Part shown: positions 54,848-63,915 of the stretch, one piece after another
Numbering within the stretch: position 1 is the first letter of the stretch
Layout: the number at the start of each line of letters is the position of its first letter
Assembly (NCBI RefSeq): GCF_020150815.1
Contig: NZ_CP083724.1
Coordinates: 424,584-488,583, forward strand
Length of the DNA stretch: 64,000 nt
Source of the DNA: Haloprofundus salilacus
Lineage (GTDB): Archaea; Halobacteriota; Halobacteria; Halobacteriales; Haloferacaceae
Direction of reading: 5' to 3'
Notes under the pieces: model-generated
The model's database searches: none
Told to the model about the DNA's origin: nothing
Seen by the model: the letters and a program-made list of their open reading frames with translations, nothing else
Translations under genes and position numbers: made by a program

Positions 54848-57199
54848 ATGACGGCTGAAGAGCCAGTGCCGTATCTCGATGCATCGCTCTCGACGGATCG
54901 ACGCGTAGCCGATCTGCTCGAACGGATGACCCTGACGGAGAAAGTCGCTCAGCTCACCTCGATCTCGCCGACCTCTATCAGCGGGTTCGACGCCGAGGGG
55001 GGTGCCCTGATCGACGACGACGGCACGTTCGACGCGGATCTAGCCCGCGACGTATTCGCCGACGGCGTCGGGCACGTCACTCGAATCGGCGGCGGGCCGA
55101 GTCTTGAGCCCGAGCGCGCCGCCGAAGTGACCGACAAGATCCAGTCGATCCTCGTCGAAGAGACTAGACTCGGGATCCCGGCCGTCCCCCACGAGGAGTG
55201 CCTGAGCGGCTACATGGGTCCGGACGGAACCACCTATCCGCAGGCCATCGGGATGGCGAGCACGTGGGACCCAGAGCTCGTCGAAGGGATGACCGAGCGA
55301 ATCCGCGAGCAACTGTTAGCCATCGGGAGCGCCCACGCCCTCTCGCCGGTGCTCGACATCGCCCGAGACCCACGCTGGGGCCGCACCGAGGAGACCTTCG
55401 GCGAGGACCCGCAACTGGTTGCCGAGATGGCGTCTGCGTACGTCCGCGGACTACAGGGCGACGAGCCGAGCGAAGGAATCTCCGCGACAGTCAAACACTT
55501 TGCCGGCCATGGTCTCGGCGAGGGTGGGAAGAACCGGCCGACAGTCCACGTTGGAGAGCGAGAACTACGTGAGGTCCACCTCTATCCCTTCGAAGTGGCC
55601 GTCCGCGAGGCTGGTGTCGAGTCGCTGATGAACGCATACCACGATATCGACGGCGTCCCCTGTACGGCTGACCGCGAACTCCTGACGGAGATCCTCCGCG
55701 AGGAGTGGGACTTCGACGGTACGGTCGTTTCCGACTACTTCAGCGTGATTCACCTCATCACCGAGCACGGCGTCGCCAAGACGAACAAGGAGGCGGCGAT
55801 TCAGGCGCTCTCGGCGGGGGTTGACGTGGAGTTGCCGAAGATTGATTGCTACGACACGCTCGTCGAGGCAGTCGAGGAGGGTCGGATCTCCGGGGCGGTC
55901 ATTAACACCGCCGTTCGGCGAGTCCTCCGCCAGAAGTTCGAGAAGGGGCTGTTCGAAGAGTACCGCACGGACCCCGACGACGCCGCCGCGGCGTTCGGTC
56001 CCGACGCCAACCGCGAGTACGCCCGGCGAATGGCTCGCGAGTCCGTGACGCTGCTGAAGAACGACGGGGCGCTCCCGCTCGCCCAGTCCGATTCAGTCGC
56101 GCTGGTCGGCCCGAAGGCCGATGCGCCGACCGGGCAACTGGGCGACTACGCCTACGCCGCCCACTACCCCGACGAGGAGTCGAACCGCGACATCGTGACC
56201 GTCAGGGATGCCTTCGAGTCTCGGCTGGGCGACGCCGTCACCTACACGGAGGGCTGTACGACCAGCGGCCCCTCGACCGACGACATCGACGAGGCCGTCG
56301 CTGTCTCCAGAGATAGTGACGTGGTTGTCGCCTGCGTCGGTGCCCGCTCCGCGCTTGCGCTGTCTGACGACGTAGACGCCCGCGCAGACCAGCCGTACCT
56401 GCCGACGAGCGGCGAAGGGGCAGACGTGACCGACCTTTCGTTGCCTGGTGTGCAGGACGAACTCCTCGAAGCCGTCCACGAGACTGGCACACCGCTGGTG
56501 GTGGTCGTCATCAGCGGGAAGCCCCACTCGATCACGTGGGCCGACGACCACGCCGCCGCGGTCGTCCATGCGTGGCTCCCCGGCGAGGAGGGCGGTAACG
56601 GCATCCTCGACGTCCTCACCGGTGAACACAACCCGAGCGGGCGGCTTCCCATCTCGGTCTCGAAGTCGGTTGGGCAGCTCCCAGTGTACTACAGTCGTCG
56701 GCCCAACAGCCGCGACGAACGCCACGTCTACACCGACAGTGACCCACTCTACTCGTTCGGCCACGGCCTCTCGTACACCGACTTCGAGTACGGTGACTTC
56801 GAGCTCTCCGACATGGAGGTCGGACCCGCAGGGACGATTACGGCGTCCGTGACCGTCGAAAACACCGGCGACCGCGCCGGCCACGAGGTCGTCCAGCTAT
56901 ACGTCAGCGAGGAAGAGCCGTCGCTGGTCCGCCCCGTGCAGGAACTCGTGGGCTTCGAGCGGGTCCACCTCGAATCAGACGAGTCGGTCCGCGTCTCGTT
57001 CGACCTCTCGGTGACGCAACTCGCGTCTCACGACCGGCACATGGACCTGGTCGTCGAACCCGGCCCGTTCGAAGTTCGGGTCGGCCGAGCTGCCGACGCC
57101 ATCGAGGCCGCCGAAACTGTCGAGGTCGTCGGTGACCGCTACGAGGTCCCGAACACCGGCCGATCGTACACTACCGATCGGAGCGTCGAGCGCGATTAA
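54848..57199 (+). CDS. GH3 beta-glucosidase / beta-xylosidase
   Basis: The protein (783 aa) has the three-domain GH3 layout. The N-terminal barrel (VADLLERMTLTEKVAQL, PVLDIARDPRWGRTEETFGED, KHFAGHG) contains nucleophile Asp296 in VVSDYFSVI. The alpha/beta domain follows (VTLLKNDGALPLAQSD), then a C-terminal fibronectin-III-like domain (FGHGLSYTDFEY, ENTGDRAGHEVVQLYV). It acts on beta-linked glucosides or xylosides. No signal peptide. ATG 54848 is the natural start. It is divergent from the broken GH2 gene and upstream of the pentose module, so xylosides are an attractive but unproven substrate. Confidence 0.93.
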   Translation: MTAEEPVPYLDASLSTDRRVADLLERMTLTEKVAQLTSISPTSISGFDAEGGALIDDDGTFDADLARDVFADGVGHVTRIGGGPSLEPERAAEVTDKIQSILVEETRLGIPAVPHEECLSGYMGPDGTTYPQAIGMASTWDPELVEGMTERIREQLLAIGSAHALSPVLDIARDPRWGRTEETFGEDPQLVAEMASAYVRGLQGDEPSEGISATVKHFAGHGLGEGGKNRPTVHVGERELREVHLYPFEVAVREAGVESLMNAYHDIDGVPCTADRELLTEILREEWDFDGTVVSDYFSVIHLITEHGVAKTNKEAAIQALSAGVDVELPKIDCYDTLVEAVEEGRISGAVINTAVRRVLRQKFEKGLFEEYRTDPDDAAAAFGPDANREYARRMARESVTLLKNDGALPLAQSDSVALVGPKADAPTGQLGDYAYAAHYPDEESNRDIVTVRDAFESRLGDAVTYTEGCTTSGPSTDDIDEAVAVSRDSDVVVACVGARSALALSDDVDARADQPYLPTSGEGADVTDLSLPGVQDELLEAVHETGTPLVVVVISGKPHSITWADDHAAAVVHAWLPGEEGGNGILDVLTGEHNPSGRLPISVSKSVGQLPVYYSRRPNSRDERHVYTDSDPLYSFGHGLSYTDFEYGDFELSDMEVGPAGTITASVTVENTGDRAGHEVVQLYVSEEEPSLVRPVQELVGFERVHLESDESVRVSFDLSVTQLASHDRHMDLVVEPGPFEVRVGRAADAIEAAETVEVVGDRYEVPNTGRSYTTDRSVERD

Positions 57200-57277
57200 A
57201 ATGTATATCTCATACGACGGGTGAGCACACCACCGATCGAGATGGGCTGGTGACGTCCAAAGGGTGGGACGCGAAGA

Positions 57278-57284
57278 TTTTTAT
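57278..57284 (+). promoter_or_regulatory. TATA box for the FAH-family dehydratase
   Basis: TTTTTAT about 24-30 nt upstream of ATG 57308, a good leaderless promoter. Confidence 0.55.
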
Positions 57285-57307
57285 CAATTTATCCTGAACG
57301 TCTACCG

Positions 57308-58171
57308 ATGCGATACTACCAGTTCATCGACTCGGGACAGCGACGGCTCGCCGTCGCGACCGAGACAGGGATGTACGACATCACGAGCGCACGCCCGAAG
57401 ATCCGATCCTTCGGCGAACTTCTCCGTGGCGCCGATATGGCCGACAAGCCGATCGACCGACTGGTCGAGTCGTGGCTCAATGAGGCAGATCATCTAGACG
57501 ACATCCCAGATTCGTTGCGAATGCCGATCGACGCCGAGGAGGTCTGGGCTGCCGGTGTCACCTACGAGATCAGCGAGGAGGCTCGTGAGACCGAGAGCGA
57601 CACCCCCGACATCTACCTGAACGTCTATGACGCGGATCGCCCGGAAGTATTCTTCAAAGCGACGCCGAGTCGGATCGTCGGTCCGAACGACGCCGTGGGA
57701 ATTCGCTCGGACTCGGAGTGGAACGTTCCCGAGCCGGAGCTCGGGATCGTCCTCTACGACGGCCAGATCGTCGGCTACACCATCGGGAATGACATAAGCA
57801 GTCGTTCCATCGAAGGCGAGAACCCCCTCTATCTTCCACAGGCCAAGACCTACGACCGCTGTTGCTCGATCGGCCCCTGCGTCGCGACGACCACGTCCAT
57901 CGAAGATCCACACGACTTGACGATGGCGATGACGATCGCTCGCGATGGCGACGTGCTCTACGACGACCAGACTTCGACGGCCAACATGATCCGGACCTGT
58001 GAGGAATTAGTGTCGTACTACACCCGCCACAACGCCGTCCCCGAATTCGCCGTGTTGCTTACCGGGACGTCGCTAGTGCCCGAGGACGACTTCACACTTC
58101 GCGAAGACGATCACATCGAGATTAACATTGAGGGGATCGGCACCCTGACTAACGACGTGACGCCGGTCTGA
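57308..58171 (+). CDS. xacE: 2-keto-3-deoxy-pentonate dehydratase, FAH family
   Basis: The protein (287 aa) is a fumarylacetoacetate-hydrolase-family member. The metal-binding Glu-x-Glu is in VPEPELGIVLYDG, with the Asp in YTIGNDISSR. It resembles the haloarchaeal enzyme that dehydrates 2-keto-3-deoxy-xylonate/arabinonate to 2-oxoglutarate semialdehyde (Haloferax XacE). Its location directly before a XacD-like dehydratase supports this. The last enzyme of that route, the semialdehyde dehydrogenase (XacF), is not in this window. The symbol is assigned by similarity and context; a related 2-keto-3-deoxy acid could be the true substrate. Confidence 0.82.
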   Translation: MRYYQFIDSGQRRLAVATETGMYDITSARPKIRSFGELLRGADMADKPIDRLVESWLNEADHLDDIPDSLRMPIDAEEVWAAGVTYEISEEARETESDTPDIYLNVYDADRPEVFFKATPSRIVGPNDAVGIRSDSEWNVPEPELGIVLYDGQIVGYTIGNDISSRSIEGENPLYLPQAKTYDRCCSIGPCVATTTSIEDPHDLTMAMTIARDGDVLYDDQTSTANMIRTCEELVSYYTRHNAVPEFAVLLTGTSLVPEDDFTLREDDHIEINIEGIGTLTNDVTPV

Positions 58172-58343
58172 TTGTCCGATACACGCGGCTTGCGTGCCTC
58201 GTCGCCGATTGTCGTCAAGTGGGGATTCGAGGTTTCGATCCAGTGATCTTGGCCGTTCGCCCGACTGCGAGTCTGTAGCCTGGTCTGACCATTGGTAACA
58301 CGGAACCTTTATCAATCTTTTCGCTAAATCGATCCCCTGCCAA

Positions 58344-59576
58344 ATGAGCTACGAGAACCTGCGAGATCCGAACGCAGAGTATACCATGCGTGACCTCTCC
58401 GGTGAGACGATGGGGCTTTCACGCGAGGAGTCGCCTCGCGGCGTGGAGATCACTGACGTACAAACAGTCATCGTCGACGGCAATTACCCCTGGACGCTTG
58501 TGCGCGTCTACACAGACGCCGGCGTTTGTGGTATCGGTGAATCCTACTGGGGTGGCGCGATCCCCGAGATCATCGAGCGGATGAAGCCCTTCGTCGTCGG
58601 TGAGAATCCACTAGATATCGACCGCCTCTACGAACATCTCGTCCAGAAGATGTCCGGCGAGGGATCGATCGCCGGGAAAGACATCGCAGCCATCTCCGGC
58701 ATCGAAATTGCCCTCAATGACGTGGCCGGTAAACTGCTGGACGTGCCCGCTTACCAGTTGCTGGGCGGGAAGTATCGCGACGACGTGCGAGTCTACTGCG
58801 ACTGTCACACCGAGGACGAGGCCGACCCCGACGCCTGCGCCGACGAGGCCGAGCGCGTCGTTGACGAACTGGGCTACGACGCGCTAAAGTTCGACCTCGA
58901 CGTGCCCAGCGGGTACGAGCAGGACCGGGCCAACCGCTATCTCAGCAAGCCTGAGATCGATCACAAAGCCGAAATTGTCCGGAAAGTCACCGAGCGCGTC
59001 GGTGACCGTGCCCTCGCTGCGTTCGACTGCCACTGGGCGTTCAGCGCCGGTAGCGCCCGCCGTCTCGCCCAAGCGCTCGAACCGTACAACGTCTGGTGGC
59101 TCGAGGACCCCATCCCACCGGAGAACCACGACGTCCAGCGCAACGTGACGCAGGGCACCGCCACGCCCATTGCGACCGGAGAGAACGTCTACCGAACCCA
59201 CGGCCAGCGTCGCCTCCTCGAAGAACAGGCCGTCGACATCCTCGCACCCGATGTTCCCAAGGTCGGCGGCATGCGCGAGACGATGAAGATCGCCATGCTT
59301 GCCGACATCTACTACACCCCGCTGGCGATGCACAATGTCTCCTCGCCGGTCGGGACGATGGCGTCGGCCCACGTCGGCGCTGCCATCCCCAACGCCCTCG
59401 CACTTGAGTACCACAGCTACGAACTCGGCTGGTGGGAGGACCTCGTTGAGGAGGACGGTCTCATCGAAGACGGCCGGATGGTAGTCACCGAAGCACCGGG
59501 ACTCGGCCTTACGCTCGATTTCGACGCCGTCGAAGCACATCTGGCCGAAGGACAGGAACTGTTCGACGAAGCCTGA
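58344..59576 (+). CDS. xacD: Pentonate (xylonate/arabinonate) dehydratase, enolase superfamily
   Basis: The protein (410 aa) strongly resembles Haloferax XacD: DPNAEYTMRDLSGETMGL, TLVRVYTDAGVCGIGE, KPFVVGENPLDIDRLYEHL and RVYCDCHTEDEADPDACADE. Catalytic features of the mandelate-racemase/enolase group are visible: KFD (LKFDLDVPSG), metal ligands Asp in AAFDCHWAF, Glu in WWLEDPIPPE and Glu in ATGENVY, and a His in AMHNVSSPVG. It removes water from sugar acids to give 2-keto-3-deoxy acids. It follows the FAH-family gene by 172 nt and probably has its own promoter (ACCTTTATC near 58306-58314). Confidence 0.88.
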   Translation: MSYENLRDPNAEYTMRDLSGETMGLSREESPRGVEITDVQTVIVDGNYPWTLVRVYTDAGVCGIGESYWGGAIPEIIERMKPFVVGENPLDIDRLYEHLVQKMSGEGSIAGKDIAAISGIEIALNDVAGKLLDVPAYQLLGGKYRDDVRVYCDCHTEDEADPDACADEAERVVDELGYDALKFDLDVPSGYEQDRANRYLSKPEIDHKAEIVRKVTERVGDRALAAFDCHWAFSAGSARRLAQALEPYNVWWLEDPIPPENHDVQRNVTQGTATPIATGENVYRTHGQRRLLEEQAVDILAPDVPKVGGMRETMKIAMLADIYYTPLAMHNVSSPVGTMASAHVGAAIPNALALEYHSYELGWWEDLVEEDGLIEDGRMVVTEAPGLGLTLDFDAVEAHLAEGQELFDEA

Positions 59577-59748
59577 CGACCGACACAGCGGTTTGATTAG
59601 TGCCCGTTGTCGGATTCTCTTCCGCCCTGGAGTACGGGATTTCCTCCTGGCAGGAAACGGCTGGCCCTCCGTCAGTCGGTTCTATAGTTCCCGCCGCTAG
59701 GTGACGAGAGAACCCAACTATAAACCGGCCGGCGAGGGTGCTACTCGT

Positions 59749-60522
59749 ATGGTCGAGTACGAACACACGCCGGTCTCAGTCGACGGCAAGCGGGCTATCG
59801 TCGTCGGCGGGACGAGCGGTATTGGACAGGCGATCACGTTGGGCTTCGCCGCTGACGGCGCGGACGTGATTGCGACGAGCAGGAGCGAAGATAGGGTCAA
59901 GGAGACGGCCGATGCCATTGAGGCGCGCGGTGCGACCACGGCCCGCGTGACGTGTGACGTGACCGACGCAGAGAGCCTCGAAGACGTCCGCGAGACCGCC
60001 ATCGAGACGCTTGGCGGTGTTGACGTCGTCGTCGCGTCACAGGGTGCAATCTCCCGCGAGACGGTGTTGGGTATTGACGACGAGTCGTGGGATCGCGTCC
60101 TCGATGTCGCGCTGGACGGCGTCCGACGCGTGACCCAGGCGTTCGCCCCCGCACTGGACGAAGGCGGATCGATCGTCGCCATCTCCTCGCTGTCCGCTCG
60201 TCTCTCGATGGCGAATCTGCTGGCGTACTCCGCCGCGAAAGGCGGTGTCGAAGCGTTCACCCGCGCGGCAGCCAAAGAGCTGGCCCCTGAGATCAGGGTC
60301 AACGCCATCGCACCCGGTTTCGTCATCACGCCACAGAACGCGGACACCTACGCCGAGGGGACAAAGAAGCGACAATCCATCGATGAGCGGACGCCGCTCG
60401 GTCGCGTGGCCGACCGCGAGGAGATGGTCGGCGCGGCGATCTACCTCGGGAGCGACGCCAGTTCGTACGTCACCGGTGAGATCATCACCGTCGACGGCGG
60501 GTTCGCCGACAGCGCGCTGTAA
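59749..60522 (+). CDS. Short-chain dehydrogenase/reductase (SDR), classical
   Basis: The protein (257 aa) has the classical SDR pattern: cofactor motif VGGTSGIGQAI (residues about 15-25), an NAG-like region (VVASQGAIS), active-site Ser in AISSLSAR, and Tyr-x-x-x-Lys in YSAAKGG. The C-terminal GSDASSYVTGEIITVDGGF is typical. It probably oxidises a sugar or 2-keto-3-deoxy-acid derivative. It is not of the extended SDR type reported for Haloferax XacB. A TATA-like CTATAAA near 59718-59724 fits ATG 59749. Confidence 0.88.
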   Translation: MVEYEHTPVSVDGKRAIVVGGTSGIGQAITLGFAADGADVIATSRSEDRVKETADAIEARGATTARVTCDVTDAESLEDVRETAIETLGGVDVVVASQGAISRETVLGIDDESWDRVLDVALDGVRRVTQAFAPALDEGGSIVAISSLSARLSMANLLAYSAAKGGVEAFTRAAAKELAPEIRVNAIAPGFVITPQNADTYAEGTKKRQSIDERTPLGRVADREEMVGAAIYLGSDASSYVTGEIITVDGGFADSAL

Positions 60523-60549
60523 ATCTGACCGTTTCCGGCTACGAGATGG

Positions 60550-61623
60550 CTACTCCAGCGTGACGCGCTCGCCGGACTCCCCAGCCTCGTGGATTGCACG
60601 AACGATCCGCATGTCTTGCAGGCCGTGGCGGCCGTCCGGATAGATGCTCGCCCCGGAGAGCAGCCGGTCGGCGAAGTAGTCTAACTCCTCACGCATCTCC
60701 CGCTGGGCGTCGAACGTTTCGTGTTCGACGGTCACTGTGAGGTCGTCGCGACGGAGGCGCAGCGTCGCCTCGCCGTGGAACGCGGGATAGATCTCAATCT
60801 GTCCTTCGGTTCCGATGATCTTGAGGTGTGAGTCCGAGTAAGCATTCTGACTCGCCGTCGTAACCATCGTCACGCCGTCTTCGAAGGCCAACAGCGACGA
60901 GGAGCGCTCGTCGGGCACGTCGCCGAAGGCCTCGTGGAGCGAGCGCATCTCGTTGGCGACCGCCACCGGCTCCTTCCGGAGCAGGAAGCGGGCTGTATTG
61001 AGCGAGTAGATGCCCAAATCCATCACGGACGTGCCGTACCCTGAGAGGTCTGAGTTCAGTCGCCATTGGTCGGGATTCGGGAACATCTCCAGCAGTGGCT
61101 GGGAGTTGTGGCCGTAGACTGAGACTGGTTCGCCTAGGAACCCGTCCTCAATAAGCTCGCGCGCACGTCGGATGGCCGGATTGGTGTGCATTCGGTAGGC
61201 GATCATCAGCGGCACGTCGGCTGCCTCGCAAGCCTCAACCATCTGCTCTGCTCGCTCAACGGTTGACTCCATGGGCTTTTCGCAGATAACCGGTTTGTCG
61301 AGATCAGCCGCAGTCTCGACGTATTCGAGGTGGAGCGCGTTCGGGGTGCCAACGTAGACGGCGTCGTACGCGTCGCCGGCCGCTCCACCGTGGAACTCGT
61401 CGTAACTGATGCCGTGGTCCACGTCGTTTTTGGCCGCGATGTCTGTCGCCTTCTCGGTCGAACTGCTGACCAGCACCGTCACCTCGCCGAGATCCGAGTT
61501 TTCGATCGCCGGCAGGACGACATCGAGTGTCCACCAGCCAAGCCCCAGCAGCGCGTATCGGACGGTGCCGTCGGTCGACGTTTGCCAGTCACGTTCTTCG
61601 TACCCCGTGATCCAGTTATACAT
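60550..61623 (-). CDS. xacA: D-xylose 1-dehydrogenase-like Gfo/Idh/MocA oxidoreductase (copy 6)
   Basis: The protein (357 aa) opens with YEERDWQTSTDGTVRYALLGLGWW, nearly as in the NADP-dependent xylose dehydrogenase of Haloferax and Haloarcula. The catalytic motif CEKPMEST lies near residue 115, followed by MIAYRMHTNPAIRRARELI and the second-domain motif VMDLGIYSLNTARFLL. It oxidises xylose to xylonolactone as the first step of the pathway completed by XacD and XacE. It is convergent with the SDR, 27 nt away. Similarity plus context make the call good; other aldoses may also be used. Confidence 0.86.
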   Translation of the reverse strand: MYNWITGYEERDWQTSTDGTVRYALLGLGWWTLDVVLPAIENSDLGEVTVLVSSSTEKATDIAAKNDVDHGISYDEFHGGAAGDAYDAVYVGTPNALHLEYVETAADLDKPVICEKPMESTVERAEQMVEACEAADVPLMIAYRMHTNPAIRRARELIEDGFLGEPVSVYGHNSQPLLEMFPNPDQWRLNSDLSGYGTSVMDLGIYSLNTARFLLRKEPVAVANEMRSLHEAFGDVPDERSSSLLAFEDGVTMVTTASQNAYSDSHLKIIGTEGQIEIYPAFHGEATLRLRRDDLTVTVEHETFDAQREMREELDYFADRLLSGASIYPDGRHGLQDMRIVRAIHEAGESGERVTLE

Positions 61624-62400
61624 TACCTACTGGTTTCTGATCCCTCTCAAAAAGTACTCCGATAGGACGACTAAAGGAAAACTGGATCGTCGAGATCACC
61701 GACACTCGGGTAAGGACATCAATCAACAACATCGATCTAAACGAGTTACTGTGTACAGTAGTAACGAGCTGTAGAGTGAATTTAAAATCTAGCCATACAC
61801 AGTTTCGGAGGATAGGGTTCTAATGCGTGCCTCCCGGCAAGGTACGTAGGGCATTGTTCGAATGGAGAATCAGCAGACGTAACCTAATTCAGTCTGAGAG
61901 CTGTGAAAATGAGACCCACATCACCTGGCCAAATTCCGAACTTGTGGGGAACACACAACCTCTGAGGATGAAAGTGATGCGTACCTTCTATTCTTCAGAA
62001 GCAGCTGTGAAATAGGAGATATCTGGTGATTCTGAATTTGTGTCACTCAGAGAACTTTTCTGAGCAACATTCCACGCATCGATTTACAAATCACTAGACG
62101 AGGGCATAATCGGACGCACCTAGTACGAAATTAAGCCACGCATCACAACCCAAACTCCGAAACTGTGGGGAACATTACACGGCAGATTGTATATCGCAGA
62201 ATAGACTTTATCGGCGCTTTAATCAGGTATCCACTCACAATCGGCGTTCACACAGACTGAAGGAGTCAGTTAGTTCCCAAAATATATATCCTATCTGTCT
62301 AAATAGCTCTGTCACCCGAAAATGACCGTCTTAGAAAACCAAACCAGCTCATCGAGGCTTCTACCTCGGGCTCAGGGCCATCATTACTGGAAACGATGGG
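61624..62400. other. AT-rich spacer, about 780 nt, with dispersed 25-bp motif
   Basis: GC falls well below the island and no plausible gene is present. A motif TCCGAA(C/A)(T/C)TGTGGGGAACA occurs at 61934-61959 and 62155-62180, in the same orientation about 220 bp apart. Its left part recurs inverted (CACAGTTTCGGA, 61798-61809). The spacer marks the boundary between the sugar island and the integrase and may hold recombinase-binding or regulatory sites. Confidence 0.5.
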
Positions 62401-63735
62401 GTGGGACCAGTGAGTGAGACCTCGAGTCGACCGTCAGACCGCGACTGGCAGGACGTGGACGACGTCTCGTGGACGCTCCTCGATATCGACGAACTCGCCG
62501 ACGCGTACTGGTCCGTCGTTTCGCCGAAACTCGAAGCCGACGGGCTGAATCCCCGAAGTGAGAAACCGACACACCGCTGGCTTCGAGACCACGAGTTGCG
62601 GCCGTTGCTGTATGCCCTCCGTGAGTATCACGACAAGACGTTCGCGCAGTTTTGGACCGACGACTTGGAACTCGAAGCAATTGACAGCGTATACGACTGG
62701 GCCACCGACGACGATCGGACGGTCGAAGCACTCGAATCGTTTCTCTCGTCGCGGCGAGAGCGCAAAGGACTCGCCGAATCATCTATCGAAACGCTCCGAT
62801 ATCGACTCAACCGGTACGTTCGGGCGTATCGCGCCGAAAACGGGACCGACGACCTCGTGACCCCGATAGCCCGCGACAGCGATGTCCCTGCTTACGAAGC
62901 GGTAGACGCCTGCTGGGCGGCGTTCGACCGACTTCACGGGGAACTCGACAGCGGCCAGACCAAGCGCCGAATTCATCTCGCGGTTTCGAACTGGTACGCT
63001 CACCTCGTCCGCCGGAAGTGGGCCGGCGTGAATCCGGCAGACGGACTTGACGACGAGTTCGATTGGTCTCGGTCGACGAACGGCGACGAAGACGCGGATA
63101 CGCCGTGTCTCTCGAGCGAGCACGTGCGCGCGCTCTACGATGCTGCCGCCGAACTGCAGGAGCGCCTTCTCGTCCTCGCGCTCTGCGCGTGGGGACTTCG
63201 GCCGAACGAAGTCGCTCGTCTCCACGTGGGACAGTTCGTCCTCGACGTTCCCGACGACGACGTCCCGTATATCGACTTTCGAAAGCGGAAGAACGGACCC
63301 GGCGAGGTGTCTCTCCTGTACGGTCGCGAGGAACTCGAAAAGCGACTTGCGACGGAAGCTGAGAGTGACGTCTGGGACGGCTATCTGTTTCCCTCTCCGC
63401 ATGCCTCCCGCGAACACGTCTCTCGATGGACCGTCTGGAACCGCTTCAACGAGTTGGCCGAGCGCGCAGGTCTCCCCGGCGAGATCGACGGCGTCTCACC
63501 CGCCCCGAAGATGGGGCGTCGATTCTGGTACGACGCGTACGCGTCGTCTCTCGACGTCGTCCTCGGAAGCCTTGACGAAATCGCCGCCGAGCAGGGGAGT
63601 TCGAGCGCCGAGGTCGTCCTCCAGAATTATCTCTCCGATTCGCGGGCGCGACAGCTGCGACGCGAGTACATGCGCGAGCAGTTAGCCGAGGCATTCGAAG
63701 ATGAACTGAATCGATGTGAGTCCGAACATGAGTGA
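62401..63735 (+). CDS. Tyrosine recombinase / site-specific integrase
   Basis: The protein (444 aa) has an N-terminal SAM-like DNA-binding domain (DYIxx-type helices, about 85-230: ESFLSSRRERKGLAESSIETL) and a C-terminal catalytic domain. Arg-I is Arg267 (WGLRPNEVARL), a Lys lies in FRKRKNGPG, a second Arg in MGRRFWYDAYA takes the HxxR position with the His changed, and the nucleophile is probably Tyr410 (LQNYLSDSR). It belongs to a haloarchaeal integrase group. The start is GTG 62401 or GTG 62410. An integrase at the island's right edge suggests arrival or rearrangement by site-specific recombination. Confidence 0.84.
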   Translation: MGPVSETSSRPSDRDWQDVDDVSWTLLDIDELADAYWSVVSPKLEADGLNPRSEKPTHRWLRDHELRPLLYALREYHDKTFAQFWTDDLELEAIDSVYDWATDDDRTVEALESFLSSRRERKGLAESSIETLRYRLNRYVRAYRAENGTDDLVTPIARDSDVPAYEAVDACWAAFDRLHGELDSGQTKRRIHLAVSNWYAHLVRRKWAGVNPADGLDDEFDWSRSTNGDEDADTPCLSSEHVRALYDAAAELQERLLVLALCAWGLRPNEVARLHVGQFVLDVPDDDVPYIDFRKRKNGPGEVSLLYGREELEKRLATEAESDVWDGYLFPSPHASREHVSRWTVWNRFNELAERAGLPGEIDGVSPAPKMGRRFWYDAYASSLDVVLGSLDEIAAEQGSSSAEVVLQNYLSDSRARQLRREYMREQLAEAFEDELNRCESEHE

Positions 63736-63837
63736 TTGAAACCCCAGTCACCAATTAGTTGAGTGAACGGACGAAACCCACACATCTCACTCATTGCAAC
63801 CATTGTTCTCGTGTATCTACACCAATCACGAATAGTG

Positions 63838-63915
63838 TTCAGGAGTGTTGTTCACTACATACGTTCAGTGCATGTATCCACCACATCTATTCAGTACATG
63901 AGTTCATTGAACCAT
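63838..63915 (+). repeat. Degenerate 13-bp tandem repeat downstream of the integrase
   Basis: Six successive 13-bp units start at 63838, 63851, 63864, 63877, 63890 and 63903 with approximate consensus TTCAGTACATGNN: TTCAGGAGTGTTG, TTCACTACATACG, TTCAGTGCATGTA, TCCACCACATCTA, TTCAGTACATGAG, TTCATTGAACCAT. The unit at 63786 (CTCACTCATTGCA) is in the same register. The period is not a multiple of three, so it is not coding. Role unknown; iterons or recombinase arm sites are possible. Confidence 0.7.

Noticed and set aside
59749..60522. Assignment of the SDR as XacB (arabinose dehydrogenase)
   Set aside because: This is a classical SDR with TGxxxGxG-like start and YxxxK; the Haloferax XacB is reported as an extended-type SDR, so the match is not supported.
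61624..62400. Replication origin
   Set aside because: No orc1/cdc6 gene nearby and the repeats do not match the haloarchaeal origin-box pattern well enough.
63838..63915. CRISPR array
   Set aside because: Units are only 13 bp, contiguous and degenerate, with no spacers and no cas genes in the window.
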